64,000 nucleotides of DNA from Maniola hyperantus (lineage: Eukaryota; Arthropoda; Insecta; Lepidoptera; Nymphalidae): positions 1-64,000 of the forward strand of contig NW_027189029.1 of NCBI RefSeq assembly GCF_902806685.2. The letters run 5' to 3'. The notes under the pieces are model-generated. The model did not search any database and was not told where the DNA came from. It saw only the letters and a program-made list of their open reading frames with translations. Below are positions 32,101 to 42,890 of the stretch, piece after piece; the stretch's first letter is position 1; every line of letters begins with the position of its first letter. A program made the translations under genes and the position numbers.

Positions 32101-33192
32101 ATGCTCGGCTTATGTGCAGCTTGTAATAGCAATGTCTTAGTCACGCAAAAAAGATTGAAGTGCTCTGTCGGGAGTTGCGGTCTACTGTACCATAGCGAGT
32201 GCGTAAACTATGACGACACTAATCCATCAAACCGAGCGACATGGGTCTGTCCTTCTTGCACGGCTAGCAAGCCAAAACAAGATAACAGTAATACACCAAT
32301 TCAGGGCAGAAACCGCAAGCAGCTATCGCCCGATAATGCAACCGTCTTACCGCCGCTATTGGGCACGACAAGTGGTCCAAATCAAGAGATCATTATAAAC
32401 GAGATTAGGAATTTGCGTCGTGAAATGAAGGAACACTTTGAAAACCAACAAGTATGCCTAAATAAGTTCGATGCCAAGCTTACTGAAGTCCAAAAAGAAG
32501 TTAGGGACCTTGGAGGTAAATTTTGTACGCTAAAGGAAGAAGTGGACGAGCTAACAAAGTCTGTGCAATACTTGTCTAATGCTTATGATGACCAGATTGG
32601 GTTAAATGCAGAATCCAAAAAGTCCCTGGAAAATCTAAATATGGAAAACCAAAACTTGCGATCGCAAATGACGGAACTGAATAGCAAAATTGATCATTTT
32701 GAGCAGCAAGCTAGAGATTGTAACGTAGAGCTTCAGTGCATCCCGGAAACAAAAAATGAGAATATTCTCACCATTGTCCAGCAGATGGCATCAGTGGTCG
32801 CTTGCGACTTAACAGATGGCAGCATATTGAACTTCCACAGAGTTGCTAAGATGGATACACAGTCCCAACGTCCGCGAAACATTGTAGTGAAGTTGTCTAG
32901 CCCAAGAGTACGGGATGACTTGCTTGCGGCCGTAAAACACTTTAACAAGAAAAATCCACAGAACAAGCTGAATACATCTCATTTGGGTTTTGCTGGTCAA
33001 ACCATACCTATATACATTATGGAACATTTGTCCCCGAAGAATAAAAAGTTACATGCTGCCACTAGACTAGCTGCGAAAGAGAAAAAATATGAATTTGTGT
33101 GGATAAGAAATGGTCGTATATTTGTTCGTAAAAACAATGAAGCTGCAGCACTGTGGATAAAAAATACTGAAACTCTAAACGGCTTAAATTAG
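32101..33192 (+). CDS. Element D ORF1: PHD-like finger, coiled coil, nucleic-acid-binding C terminus
   Basis: 363 codons. Residues 5-54 hold a PHD-like zinc finger: CAAC, then CSVGSC, YHSEC, and CPSC. Residues ~95-205 are a long coiled coil (IRNLRREMKEHFENQ ... NLRSQMTELNSKIDHFEQQ). Residues ~205-350 resemble the RRM-like and C-terminal domain of L1/CR1-type ORF1 proteins (VELQCIPE, ILNFHRVAKM, RNIVVKLSSPRVRDDLLAAV, LAAKEKKYEFVWIRNGRIFV). Proteins of this type trimerise and bind element RNA. The ATG at 32101 is the first in frame and follows 'accgaaaATG'. It ends 27 bases before the ORF2 frame opens. Confidence 0.85.
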   Translation: MLGLCAACNSNVLVTQKRLKCSVGSCGLLYHSECVNYDDTNPSNRATWVCPSCTASKPKQDNSNTPIQGRNRKQLSPDNATVLPPLLGTTSGPNQEIIINEIRNLRREMKEHFENQQVCLNKFDAKLTEVQKEVRDLGGKFCTLKEEVDELTKSVQYLSNAYDDQIGLNAESKKSLENLNMENQNLRSQMTELNSKIDHFEQQARDCNVELQCIPETKNENILTIVQQMASVVACDLTDGSILNFHRVAKMDTQSQRPRNIVVKLSSPRVRDDLLAAVKHFNKKNPQNKLNTSHLGFAGQTIPIYIMEHLSPKNKKLHAATRLAAKEKKYEFVWIRNGRIFVRKNNEAAALWIKNTETLNGLN

Positions 33193-33219
33193 TATATAAT
33201 TTCTGTATGCATGCATTAA

Positions 33220-36114
33220 CATTTTTGTTGTATAAAATTCACATTAAATATTTTTTATCAAAATGTACGAGGTCTAAGGACCAAGACGGAAGATATCTAT
33301 ACATCGGCTTTATGTCATGACTACGATTTAATAATCTTAACTGAAACTTGGCTGAACAACACGGTTTTTGATAATGAAATCCTAGATAGTCGTTATATTT
33401 TACACAGGCGAGATCGCTCTTCGTGTCCACTATCTTGCCATAAAAAAGAAGGCGGTGGGGTAGCAATTGCCGTTAGTAAAAAAATTGAGTCTGTGAGGAA
33501 GTACGAATGGGAATCTGAATGTGAAGATTTATGGATAGCGATTAAAGTTAGTCATAACATCTTTATATATGTTTGTGGTGTTTACGTTCCTCCCCCAGTT
33601 AAGGAAGATTACTTGGAATGCTTTTTTAAAAGTGTGACTGATATTTGTAATAACAAAATATGTCAAGATTCACTAACTCTTATCGTTGGCGATTTTAATT
33701 TATCTAACATTTCTTGGGTAACTGATATAAATGGTAGTGGTTTAGTGTCTGGTCAACTATGTAACAATATAGATAGTGTCTTTTTGGAAAACATTGCTTT
33801 CAATAACTTGAAACAATGTAATCCTATTCAAAATATAAACGACCGTATTTTAGACTTAGTTCTTACAAATAATTCTGATTGGATACAAGTAAAAAAAGAA
33901 GATAATGCTTTAGTTAAAATTGACAACCATCATCCACCTCTACAAATTATTCTAAAAGTAAATTGTAACCGCCACATGAAACCTTCTCGAACACCATTTC
34001 TTAACTTCTTCTTATGTGACTATGATAATGTCTGTAACGAACTGGATCAAATAGACTGGTTGTCTCTTTTTCAAAATGTTCACTCGGTCGATGCTAAATT
34101 AGACAAATTTTACCAGACACTAATGCCCATTATTCATAGACATACGCCTATGCGGAAATCGCGAGATAGTCACTATCCTATATGGTTCTCAGGTCCACTA
34201 TTACGAGCATTAAAGGAAAAGGCAAAAGTCCACCATAAAAGCAAAAAATATAATAATTCAATGGATAAATTTTCATATAAATTACTACGAGAACGTTGCG
34301 CCATTATGGTGAAAGATTGTTATAATAATTTTAAAAAACGCGTTGTTGAATGTATTCGTGACGATCCTACCTACTTTTGGAAGTTCTTTAAACAACAGCG
34401 TAAAAATGGTACCAATTGTATTCCGAACGAAATGATTCTGGATAATTTTGTAGCCAAAGGAGGAAAGAATGTATGCGACGCCTTTGCTAAACATTTTTCA
34501 TCGGTCTACACAAACACTAGTAACTGTCAAGTAGGCAATTCACCAATCCTAAACAATACCATTCCCACTGCTTCATTCGGTACTTGTCAACTGACTGAAA
34601 AAGAAGTTTTAAAACATCTCTTACACTTAGATTCACTTAAAGGGCCCGGCCCAGACCTTCTTTCCCCATTATTTCTTAAAAAATGCGCCCACAAATTAGT
34701 TAAGCCACTAACTCTCATCTATAATTATTCTTTGCAAACGGGTATATTTCCTACCAAATGGAAAATTGCATATATCACACCAGTCCATAAGTCAGGCAAC
34801 TCAAAAGATATAAAAAACTACCGGCCTATATCTATTTTATCAGTTTGTGGTAAAGTCTTAGAAAGCTTAGTTCAAAAACAAATTTATTCTCACATAGCTC
34901 CTTATCTTGATCCTAATCAACATGGGTTTCGCCCTCACAAATCTACAACCTCTAACTTAGTTAGTTATATTTCAGACATCGCTGAGATTGTCGATGCTAC
35001 TGGTGAGGTACATGCAATTTACACTGATTTTCGAAAAGCATTCGACATGGTGAACCATAACATCTTGTTATTAAAAATTGAGTTTTTGGGAATTCATGGC
35101 TCATTGTTACGTTGGTGTGAATCTTACTTAAGAAATCGGTCGCAACTTGTTGCTGTTAATGGTTTTAAGTCTTATGAGATAAAAATAACATCGGGTGTAC
35201 CTCAAGGATCACATCTAGGTCCCACGTTTTTTCTAATTTTTATAAATGATTTGGCACTCAAGTTAAATTCTAAATTCAAAATGTTTGCAGACGATATGAA
35301 AATTTACAAAACTATTAACAGCCAAGCTGACGTGATAACACTACAAAATGATATTGATGCTGTTCACTCTTGGTGCACCAATAATGGTATGTCCTTAAAT
35401 ATTGAAAAGTGTTTCCACATTAAATTCACCAGAAGAAAAAATCCGCTAGACTGTGTCTATAAAATAAACGAGGTTATTCTTAAGGAAGTTTACAGTATGA
35501 GAGACCTTGGTGTAATTGTAGACTCCGCTTTAAGTTTTCGTCCACATATCGAGCAAATAACATCGAAAGCTTCAAAGATATCTGGACTAGTCTTCAGACA
35601 AATGAAAATATTCAAGGATCCCAGTTTATCTATTCTCGTCTTCAATAGTATTGTCCGTAGCATCCTTGAATATTGCAGCACAGTATGGAGTCCAGGGTAT
35701 CAAGTTCATTCCGATAGAATAGAACGAATTCAAAAACGGTTTCTATACCATCTGTCTTACAAGGACTTCAAATGTAACAAATTGTTTTCGTATGATTCTC
35801 GTCTCTCTTACTATAAAATGAAATCGCTAAAGGATCGTAGAAAGATTGCGGATGTTATTTTTCTGGCAAAGCTAATGAAGGGTCTCATTGATGCACCTGA
35901 ATTACTTGAACGCTTAAAGTTCGTTGTGCCTCGTGACTGTAGCCGCTTACACAATCGTAAGACTTTCTGTTTGCCTCAAGCCAAGACCAATCTCGGACTT
36001 CATAGTCCGCTATATAGAATGCTATTCCTTGCAAATTGTCATAGAGATGTTATAGATATCTTCTGTGACAGTATACCCACAATAAAAAATAAATTAAGTA
36101 CCTTGATAAGTTAG
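33220..36114 (+). CDS. Element D ORF2: endonuclease-reverse transcriptase, open
   Basis: The frame is open from just after a TAA at 33217-33219 to the stop at 36112-36114, about 964 codons. It has no early ATG: the endonuclease begins at once (FYQNVRGLRTK, ILTETWLNN, GGGVAIAV, VYVPP, IVGDFNLSNISW). Translation may therefore depend on ORF1 by reinitiation or a non-AUG start. RT motifs are KGPGPDLLSPLFLK, YRPISILSVCGKVLE, YTDFRKAFDMVNHNI, GVPQGSHLGP and the catalytic FADDMKIY. No RNase H follows. The absence of stops in almost 1,000 codons marks this as the youngest autonomous element here. Confidence 0.85.
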   Translation, partial: HFCCIKFTLNIFYQNVRGLRTKTEDIYTSALCHDYDLIILTETWLNNTVFDNEILDSRYILHRRDRSSCPLSCHKKEGGGVAIAVSKKIESVRKYEWESECEDLWIAIKVSHNIFIYVCGVYVPPPVKEDYLECFFKSVTDICNNKICQDSLTLIVGDFNLSNISWVTDINGSGLVSGQLCNNIDSVFLENIAFNNLKQCNPIQNINDRILDLVLTNNSDWIQVKKEDNALVKIDNHHPPLQIILKVNCNRHMKPSRTPFLNFFLCDYDNVCNELDQIDWLSLFQNVHSVDAKLDKFYQTLMPIIHRHTPMRKSRDSHYPIWFSGPLLRALKEKAKVHHKSKKYNNSMDKFSYKLLRERCAIMVKDCYNNFKKRVVECIRDDPTYFWKFFKQQRKNGTNCIPNEMILDNFVAKGGKNVCDAFAKHFSSVYTNTSNCQVGNSPILNNTIPTASFGTCQLTEKEVLKHLLHLDSLKGPGPDLLSPLFLKKCAHKLVKPLTLIYNYSLQTGIFPTKWKIAYITPVHKSGNSKDIKNYRPISILSVCGKVLESLVQKQIYSHIAPYLDPNQHGFRPHKSTTSNLVSYISDIAEIVDATGEVHAIYTDFRKAFDMVNHNILLLKIEFLGIHGSLLRWCESYLRNRSQLVAVNGFKSYEIKITSGVPQGSHLGPTFFLIFINDLALKLNSKFKMFADDMKIYKTINSQADVITLQNDIDAVHSWCTNNGMSLNIEKCFHIKFTRRKNPLDCVYKINEVILKEVYSMRDLGVIVDSALSFRPHIEQITSKASKISGLVFRQMKIFKDPSLSILVFNSIVRSILEYCSTVWSPGYQVHSDRIERIQKRFLYHLSYKDFKCNKLFSYDSRLSYYKMKSLKDRRKIADVIFLAKLMKGLIDAPELLERLKFVVPRDCSRLHNRKTFCLPQAKTNLGLHSPLYRMLFLANCHRDVIDIFCDSIPTIKNKLSTLIS

Positions 36115-36365
36115 TAAGTTAGGAAATCTGTGCATTGTTAGTTGTAAGTTAACCTTTTTTTTTCTTTTTGTTTGTTAGAAACTATTTTGTACAAGTTTTG
36201 TTCTTGTTTAGTTTGTTTTGATAAGTTTGTTTGTTGCGCTGTAGTTATTGTACCACCTAATCGCGCATGCCACGTCCACATCTAGTAGACACAATTAACA
36301 ACTAACATTTCTGTATATCTTTTAACTTGTTATCATACAATAATTGTAGTCAGTTTTGTGGACTA

Positions 36366-36397
<32 letters not shown>

Positions 36398-36401
<4 letters not shown>

Positions 36402-36700
36402 AAAGCTAATAAGTATAATATGTTATTACATTTAGTAAATACTAAAAACTACTATGGTTATTAAATACAATAAATATTAAATTATAAAACAATGTCCTAA
36501 CAACATACCTACTATAAATCGTCAATATAATATTACATTATTATCATCACTACATCAATATTTTTTATGTTGGTGTTTGATTAGTCAAGATAGGGGCGTC
36601 TTTAGGGGATCATTCAGATGACATGTGTCATATTATTCAGCCTTTATGCAATGCATGTCATGACTTGCAGTGTTAGTGATTGCAGATTTGGCGATGAAAT
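36398..36700. other. AT-rich spacer, nothing recognised
   Basis: No repeat family or exon could be read. It lies between the poly(A) end of element D and the GC-rich patch at 36700-37025. Confidence 0.4.
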
Positions 36701-36948
36701 ATTTCATAGGAGTGCGATCCGCTCCGTCCCCCGTCATATTTAAGGAAAGGTAGTGTAAGACGTGTCGTGCGGCGGCGCGGCGCGGCGGTCGATACCGCGA
36801 CAGGCGGCGTCGGGGTCGCGGATCAATAGGGGGCTTTGAAGCTGGTACGGCGCGCGTCGAGTCGCAATTTTCACTAGTCCGCCGAAAGACTTCGGCGGCA
36901 ATAGCATCCGCGTACCCGCTCCGGCTCCATATATCTATCGCGCGCACA
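36700..36948 (+). promoter_or_regulatory. GC/CpG-rich promoter and 5' UTR candidate
   Basis: A compact patch dense in CpG ('gtgcggcggcgcggcgcggc', 'cgcgacaggcggcgtcgggg') in AT-rich DNA, immediately upstream of an ATG with A at -3 ('gcacaATG') that opens a signal-peptide exon. 'tccatatatctatcg' lies just upstream of the ATG. Transcription start is not determined. Confidence 0.4.
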
Positions 36949-37025
36949 ATGACCGGCCGCTCGCGCAGCGTGCCGCTGCTTTTAGCCCTAGCGGTTGGCT
37001 TTCTACCCCTGGCAAAATATGTGGC
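36949..37025 (+). CDS. First coding exon of a secreted or membrane protein (signal peptide)
   Basis: The ATG at 36949 opens a 77-nt exon ending at a consensus donor (GTGGC|gtgagt at 37026). It encodes 25 residues plus two bases: a basic start (MTGRSRS), a hydrophobic core (VPLLLALAVGFLPLA) and KYV. This is the standard layout of a secretory signal peptide or an N-terminal anchor. The following exons could not be found; the next 27 kb on this strand are mobile elements, so the intron is either very long or the remaining exons lie outside the window. An antisense open frame over the same bases (37076-36633) is less convincing. I do not recognise the protein. Confidence 0.5.
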
Positions 37026-37781
37026 GTGAGTATTTGCATCCCCAAAAACTTCATCCTTAAGGGGAGAATTTCCCAAATTGAACTATACAGATTTCTCACT
37101 TGTTCAAAGTGTGAAAACTTTGAACAAGTTCAAAGTTTTCATAAAACGTAAACTTATTAAAAAATTCTATTACAATAATACCTAAAGTACTATTTGAATG
37201 ATAAGAAAGCTTGGTTGGGAATGAGTTGCTTAACAGCTTTGTGTTAGTTCTAAGTGATTTTGTAAAGTGGTGATAATAAAAAGAATACCCGGCTGAGTTT
37301 GTTGTGGGCTCTTCTCAGACCTGGGCGCGTTTGGAACCCTCGTAGTTTTAGTTTTAAGTACGTATTAATTATCACCACTATATCATTTTACCAATTCTGG
37401 ATAAACAATTTGAGTTTGAGACTCGTGACTAAAGGGGCCTTTTTAAAGCAGGTATTATTTTTCTGTACCCAAAGGGTAAAAACGGAGCCTTATTACTCAC
37501 TCTGCTGTCTATCTGTCTGTCTGCCCGCATGTCACAGCCAGTCTTTAACTCATATAAGTCATAGATAAAATAGGTTACAAACCTAAAATTTTGGTATTTA
37601 GTGTAGAACATTGACGTTGATATAATAATAAATTTTCTATTATTTAAATAGAAAATTTTCTCGGAAAATAAGTAAAATTTAGGCACTCAAAAGTTAGGAA
37701 GCGCGAACGAAGCGAGCGAGAATTTTTTAAAATACACTCAATGGAGGTGTATAGATAGAAAGACGGGGAGAAAGGGGAAAC
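37026..37781. other. Intron or intergenic stretch with one repeat fragment
   Basis: 37465-37555 is a fragment of a (CTGT)n-bearing repeat ('ctatctgtctgtctgcccgc'). 37095-37142 has a short inverted pair around 'gaacaagt / cttgttc'. No exon is supported. If the signal-peptide exon is real, this is the start of its first intron. Confidence 0.4.
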
Positions 37782-38420
37782 GCCTACAATTCGGTTCTGG
37801 CACTTCGCCGGCCGCTGCCGCGGCACGCTCGCTGCGCTCGCTCGGCTCGTGCGTTGTCTTAACTGTTCTAACCTAACCTAACCAATCATTAAGTTTTTTA
37901 ATACGGGCTACGCCAGAAGTAGCTCTTCTCGCTTCGCGCTTCACTAAAAACTAGGGGTAGATTTTTAAGGGTTGAAAAGATAACCTCTCCCCCACTCCTT
38001 CCCTCACTTGCAAATGGCGAGGAAAGGAGAGGGGGGAAACGCCTACAATTCGGTCCTGGCACTTCGCCGGCCGCTGCCGCGGCACGCTCGCTGCGCTCGC
38101 TCGGCTCGTGCGTTGTCTTAACTGTTCTAACCTAACCTAACCAATCATTAAGTTTTTTAATACGGGCTACGCCAGAAGTAGCTCTTCTCGCTTCGCGCTT
38201 CACTAAAATACTAGGGGTAGATTTTTAAGGGTTGAAAAGATAACCCCTCCCTCACTTGTAAATGGCGAGGAAAGGAGAGGGGGGAAACGCCTACAATTCG
38301 GTTCTGGCACTTCGCCGGCCGCTGCCGCGGCACGCTCACTGCGCTCGCTCGGCTCGTGCGTTATGGTAACTGTTCTAACCTAACCTAACCAATCATTAAG
38401 TTTTTTAAAACGGGCTACGC
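37782..38420. repeat. ~250-260-bp tandem repeat, 2.6 copies
   Basis: 'gcctacaattcggt' recurs at 37782, 38042 and 38291. Units contain a short palindromic GC string ('cgctgcgctcgctcggctcg'), 'ctaacctaacctaacc' and 'ttttaatacgggctacgcc'. The CCTAA runs match the insect telomere motif (TTAGG)n in only three steps. The units have no coding capacity. Confidence 0.85.
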
Positions 38421-38524
38421 TAGCAGGCTCGCTTTAAAACCATTTAGAATAAAAAAGTATCTTGCTAAGTTTACTTTATTGGTCTTTGGTTCCCAGCAAG
38501 ATTATTATACTTTGCTTCGTCTTC

Positions 38525-38697
38525 GAGATTAAGAATACTTGTAGTAGACGAACCGTCTGGCCATTCAAACACTATAGTTGAGAAATACATCTAAAAATAA
38601 ATAAAACAAAATAAAAATCCATTGATACATTTTTCGTACCATAGACTGTACTTCTCACAAGGCAACACTCATGCAACACTGGTCGCCATTTTCATTC
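38525..38697 (+). repeat. Left arm of a perfect 173-bp inverted repeat
   Basis: Identical, letter for letter by reading, to the reverse complement of 43269-43441. It begins 'gagattaagaatacttgtag' and ends 'ggtcgccattttcattc'. Outside this core, 38507-38524 still resembles the flank of the other arm with a few changes. Between the arms lies the decayed DIRS-type element. Confidence 0.9.
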
Positions 38698-38944
38698 GCG
38701 TTCTAGTGCTTGGCCGTTTAACACGATATTCTTAAAACTCGTAGTAAAATTGAGTGATAATAGTGCCTAAACGTTTTTTCCTTTTAAAATAAAGTCAGTG
38801 GTGAGTATCTACTGCGAAATATAAAGAAATTGGAAAGTAGGATACAAGAACGTGCTTGAAAATTACTATCGGATTCATCTTTAGACAATTCTTAAAGAAG
38901 GTAGGTTACAAATTACTTCAGTAAAGTAGTAATATTAGTAATTA

Positions 38945-39340
38945 GTGTTGAGTACACTTCAATAGAGAATGTTACCTTCACGACAATATACATTGTGTAT
39001 AATTATTACGACTATTTCCTTTGTATTTATTATTATTTCAAAAATACTTACCTATTTCATAAGAAAATAAGTGAAAATCCAGTAACATAAGTGTTGAGTA
39101 CACTTCATTAGAGAGTGGTACCTTCACGACAATATACATTGAGTATAGTTATTAAGACTATTTCCTTTTTACATTTATTATTATTTCAAAAATACTTACC
39201 TATTTCATAAGAAAATAAGTGAATATCCAGTAACATAAGTGTTGAGTACACTTCATTAGAGAGTGTTACCTTCACGTCAATATACATTGAGGATAGTTGT
39301 AAAGACTATTTCTTTTGTATTAATTACTTAAAAACGATGA
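38945..39340. repeat. 147-bp tandem repeat, 2.7 copies
   Basis: 'gtgttgagtacacttca' recurs at about 38945, 39092 and 39239, with 'ttaccttcacgacaatatac' and 'tacttacctatttcataaga' inside each unit. It lies between the left 173-bp arm and the gag-like part of the DIRS relic and may belong to its untranslated region. Confidence 0.8.
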
Positions 39341-39399
39341 GTTTATCTTTGAAAGATAATACCTTCATATTAATTATGTTGAGCACAGGTTGTGAGCCT

Positions 39400-42300
39400 G
39401 AGTCTAAAATAACTATTTGTAGACGATACGATGAATATCATTCAATCGTCACCAGTCGGACTAGAGCAACTGATTAGGTACGGATTCTATTTCCGATATA
39501 CCCTCAACTTCTGAATGAATCTAATTATTTTGGATAATTATACTGGACCTATTAGGTGAAACTCTTTCTAAAATAAAGGATTAGATGTCCTTTGGGAACA
39601 CATTGCCAGGACCACCACGAGTCTATCAAGTTCCTATCAGAAAACTGTCTTAAGATTGGATCTCCACATTTAAACGCGGAAATAAAGGCTGCAGCACTGT
39701 CTGACGTAATTCGTACCTCATAAAACTTTTATTTGATGCAGCCGAGCTCTTGTGTGACTCCCAGTTTGTTGAGTCTATGTTTTGCCGAAGTTTTGTAACA
39801 TGTACTATTAAAAATCATTTAAATACTTGGCTGGAATTGACAGTTTTCTTTTTGGCGAAATTGGTTTTCTTTTTGGAGAAAAATTGGGCGATGCAACGAC
39901 TGTGTCGTTTCAAGCTAAAACAATTGTTTTCTCACAACATAACGAATCTCGGTCTTTCGAGTCAAACGTGAAAGCTCCGCTTCCACTGGTGAGGCAGACG
40001 GGAGCAAAGAGGAAATCAGCGCTTGCCGCGCAACAGCCTTGCAAGTACCTATACTAAGCTCCTCTGCCGCCGCCCGCCTCCGCCGCACGCGCAGCCGCAG
40101 AGTGCGCGCTCAGACAAGCCGATAGGCGAAGTAAGATACACCGTTGGTAGACTATCTGCATTCTATGACAGATAGCGCCTCATTGTAAATGATGCCCTAA
40201 TTTTATCATGGATTAGAAATGGTTATAATATACCTTTTTTTTTCACAACCGCGAAACAGGAATTTACACCGTCCCCGAGAAATTTTTCACAATATGTGAA
40301 TGCAGTATGCATTATTAATTATTATACAATACATTTAAGGTGTTTTTTCTAAATACCAACGAATCACTTTAAAACGGAGACGTCTTCTGTTGATACGAGC
40401 AACCTTAACATTAATTTCGAGGAATTCATTCTTATGTATACTTAATTGATATAAAATACGCTTATTTTCTATTATGAGTAATTCAAAAATTATCTCGTAT
40501 CAAAAATACGAATTTATCGTTCTTCCATTCGGATTGAACGCAGCTCCTTCAGTTTTACAAAATGAATGAAACCAGTAATATACTTACTTCGGTTTTTAGG
40601 ATATATTTCATCCAATTATTTGGATGATATAATATTATAATTACTGACTGATTATACGCTTGCCAACAGAATGTAACTCACACAATAGATATCTTAGAAA
40701 CATTATGTTTGATATTAACTATGAGAAAAGTTCGTTGACACCTTACACTGGGTGTAAATATTTAGGATACTTAGTTCTCACTAATGAAAAGAGGATCTTA
40801 ATAAGACAAGATAATATTAAAAATAAAAATTAAAGCGACGTACTATACGACAGTTGGCTCAATTAGCAAGCCTCCTTACCTTATCTTAGCCCGCTGTTTA
40901 ATATGGTTGGTTGTACTTGTACACCAAGAATATCGAACTATGTAAATATCTCTAGAAAAAACTGAGGACTATAAGAGTCATATAAAATCGTAAATAATAT
41001 GACTATTCCTGAACATTTAACAAAAGATTCCGAATGATGGCTGACACATATTGAAAGTTCAGTTAATCCTATAACAAGGAATATGTTACTCTCTAGTCGC
41101 ATAATGATTTCTACTGCTTAGAAATCTTTTCTGATGTCAGTCATGTCAGTAAAACTGATTGGGGGCAGCTTATGGTAAGGATGAAGTTAATGTTAAATGG
41201 CAGAAAGTATGCTCAACAACAACTTAGAGTTTTTGGCAACATATTTCGATTTAAAGATCTTCATAAAGAATATAAAATATAATTGTCAGATACCTACTTC
41301 TTCGCATCGACAATACAAGTGCAATTTAGTATGTAATAAAAATGGATCGCGTGTGATTTTCTCATCTCACTAATATTACCAAGAAATAGGACATGGTGCG
41401 AAGAAAAAATCATTTTATCAGTCGACGCGTTTACACTTGTTCACAAGATGACGAAAATAGCTGACGCAAAATCGCGTCGATCACACCGCACCTCAATACC
41501 AAGTTAGAACTGACAGGACATGCCTTCAGTAGAACAGTAAAACTCTTAGATAGATTTATTTGCTATAGCTTAATAAAAAATGCGATGCATATATATTTCT
41601 TTGCACAGAGACCCAAGGAGCCTTAGCAGTAATCTTTTTTACGTTGAATTTATAAAACCAATATTCGTAATTTTAAAAATAACGAATGAATAAAATTTAA
41701 TTTTAGATAAGCCTGAGGGCATAGTAATTGCTCCACTCTGGACGACTCAACCGTGGTTCCTTTTGTAGATATTAATACTTACATAAGTTAATACTAAACC
41801 AATACACATATTGTATTGTTATCTGCTCCTAACAGCCAATTGTAACAAAAAGTCACGTTGGTAGCCGCGAAGCTATTCGCGCAGCATCTTCACGAAGGAG
41901 CACCCCACGAAGTGCATTAAACAATATCATATTGCTTGCTTCATCAATAGTTAAACTGATAAGATTCAATTCTGTTAAACAATAAAGCTATGCTTTAAAA
42001 TAATTAAAAAAAAAAAAAAAAATAATAATAATACTTATTTTTTTGTAAAAGTATAGTATTGATCATTATCAAGCATCAGTTCTCCATCTCATTTATTTTC
42101 TTAACTAAAAAGTTTCATACCGGAGTTGTGTAAAGTAGGTACTTTATACAATCAAGATCCGCCGTATTTTTGATTGTAAATGCAAAAATAGGCACATATG
42201 ATAAGGTAACTAAGATTGTATAAAGGTTAATACTGGCTTCGCCCAACTTTCCCATAGTATACTATGGGAAAGTTGGGAAAGAATGTCATCTTAAATCCTT

Positions 42301-42890
42301 CAATAGTATTAATTTTTGTGGGAAACTGGTACCCAGATGAGATCAGTATGGAAAATTTAACAAAAAGAATTGCAACATTCGCTCTTGTAACGGCACAAAG
42401 AGTGGCAAACTTTACATAAAATTAATGTACAGAATGTTGAAATTAAAACTAATGACAGAATTATTATAAAAATACCCGATTTGATCAAAAACCTCGCGAG
42501 CTGACTTTCTTTCTACCCTCCTTAGTTCTGCATTTTTTTGTTTTCAAAGAAAAGCCAGAAATATGCCCGACAGAGGCATTATTAGTACATGTTATTAGAA
42601 CATTCTTTGTAAGAAACCATAATCAACTGTAATTTTATCAGTTTCAAAAGCACATATAAACCAGATTGTTTCCAATCAATCAGTCGTTGGATAAAGGAAG
42701 TTTTAAATAAAAGTATAATACTTCGGTACAAATATTTTTGCAGCTCATTCAACGAGGCATGCCTCCACTTTTACCGCATTTAAAAATACCGTTAATATAA
42801 CCTAATACACAAAACTGCGGATTGGTCAAATTCATCCTCCATTTGTGATAACTGATAATAGCAATGATTTTGCAAAAAACCGTTTTTAAG
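39400..42890 (+). pseudogene. Decayed DIRS-type retrotransposon (gag, RT, RNase H, tyrosine recombinase)
   Basis: Stops and frame changes are frequent, but conserved blocks appear in DIRS order. Gag-like: LNAEIKAA and LCDSQFVES near 39670-39775, then LFGEIGFLFGEKLGDAT near 39850. RT: FIVLPFGLNAAPS near 40510, then LDDIIL, and QNVTHTIDILETL near 40665. After it, RTIRQLAQLA near 40845 and RNase H-side text (LEFLATYFDLKIFIKN) near 41225-41275. Tyrosine recombinase: EISMENLTKRIATFALVTAQR near 42330-42400 with its catalytic Arg, and STRHASTFTAFKN near 42750 with the second Arg-x2-His pair. DIRS elements integrate with a tyrosine recombinase instead of an integrase and make no target-site duplication. 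The relic is not expressible. Confidence 0.75.
42242..42277. repeat. Perfect 36-bp palindrome
   Basis: 'cccaactttcccatagta' is followed at once by its exact reverse complement, with no spacer. It lies within the DIRS relic, upstream of the recombinase part. Confidence 0.95.

Larger units (their letters stand above)
31600..36397 (+). mobile_element. Non-LTR retrotransposon D with PHD-finger ORF1, apparently intact
   Basis: A ~500-bp leader, ORF1 (32101-33192), ORF2 (33220-36114), a ~250-bp 3' UTR and a 30-base A run (36368-36397) give a complete non-LTR layout on the plus strand. Both frames are free of stops. The 5' boundary is an estimate, and the flank after the A run ('ccttaaagct') has no match I could find upstream, so no target-site duplication is shown. 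ORF1 with a PHD-like finger and coiled coil and ORF2 with an APE endonuclease but no RNase H point to the CR1/Jockey group; I do not assign the clade. Confidence 0.85.

Noticed and set aside
36633..37076. 147-codon minus-strand open frame
   Set aside because: It is rich in Arg/Ala/Pro as expected from GC-rich DNA and has no recognisable domain. The plus-strand signal-peptide exon over the same bases has better coding and splice evidence.
37865..38395. Telomeric (TTAGG)n tract
   Set aside because: Only three CCTAA steps occur per tandem unit. They are part of a larger repeat, not a telomere.
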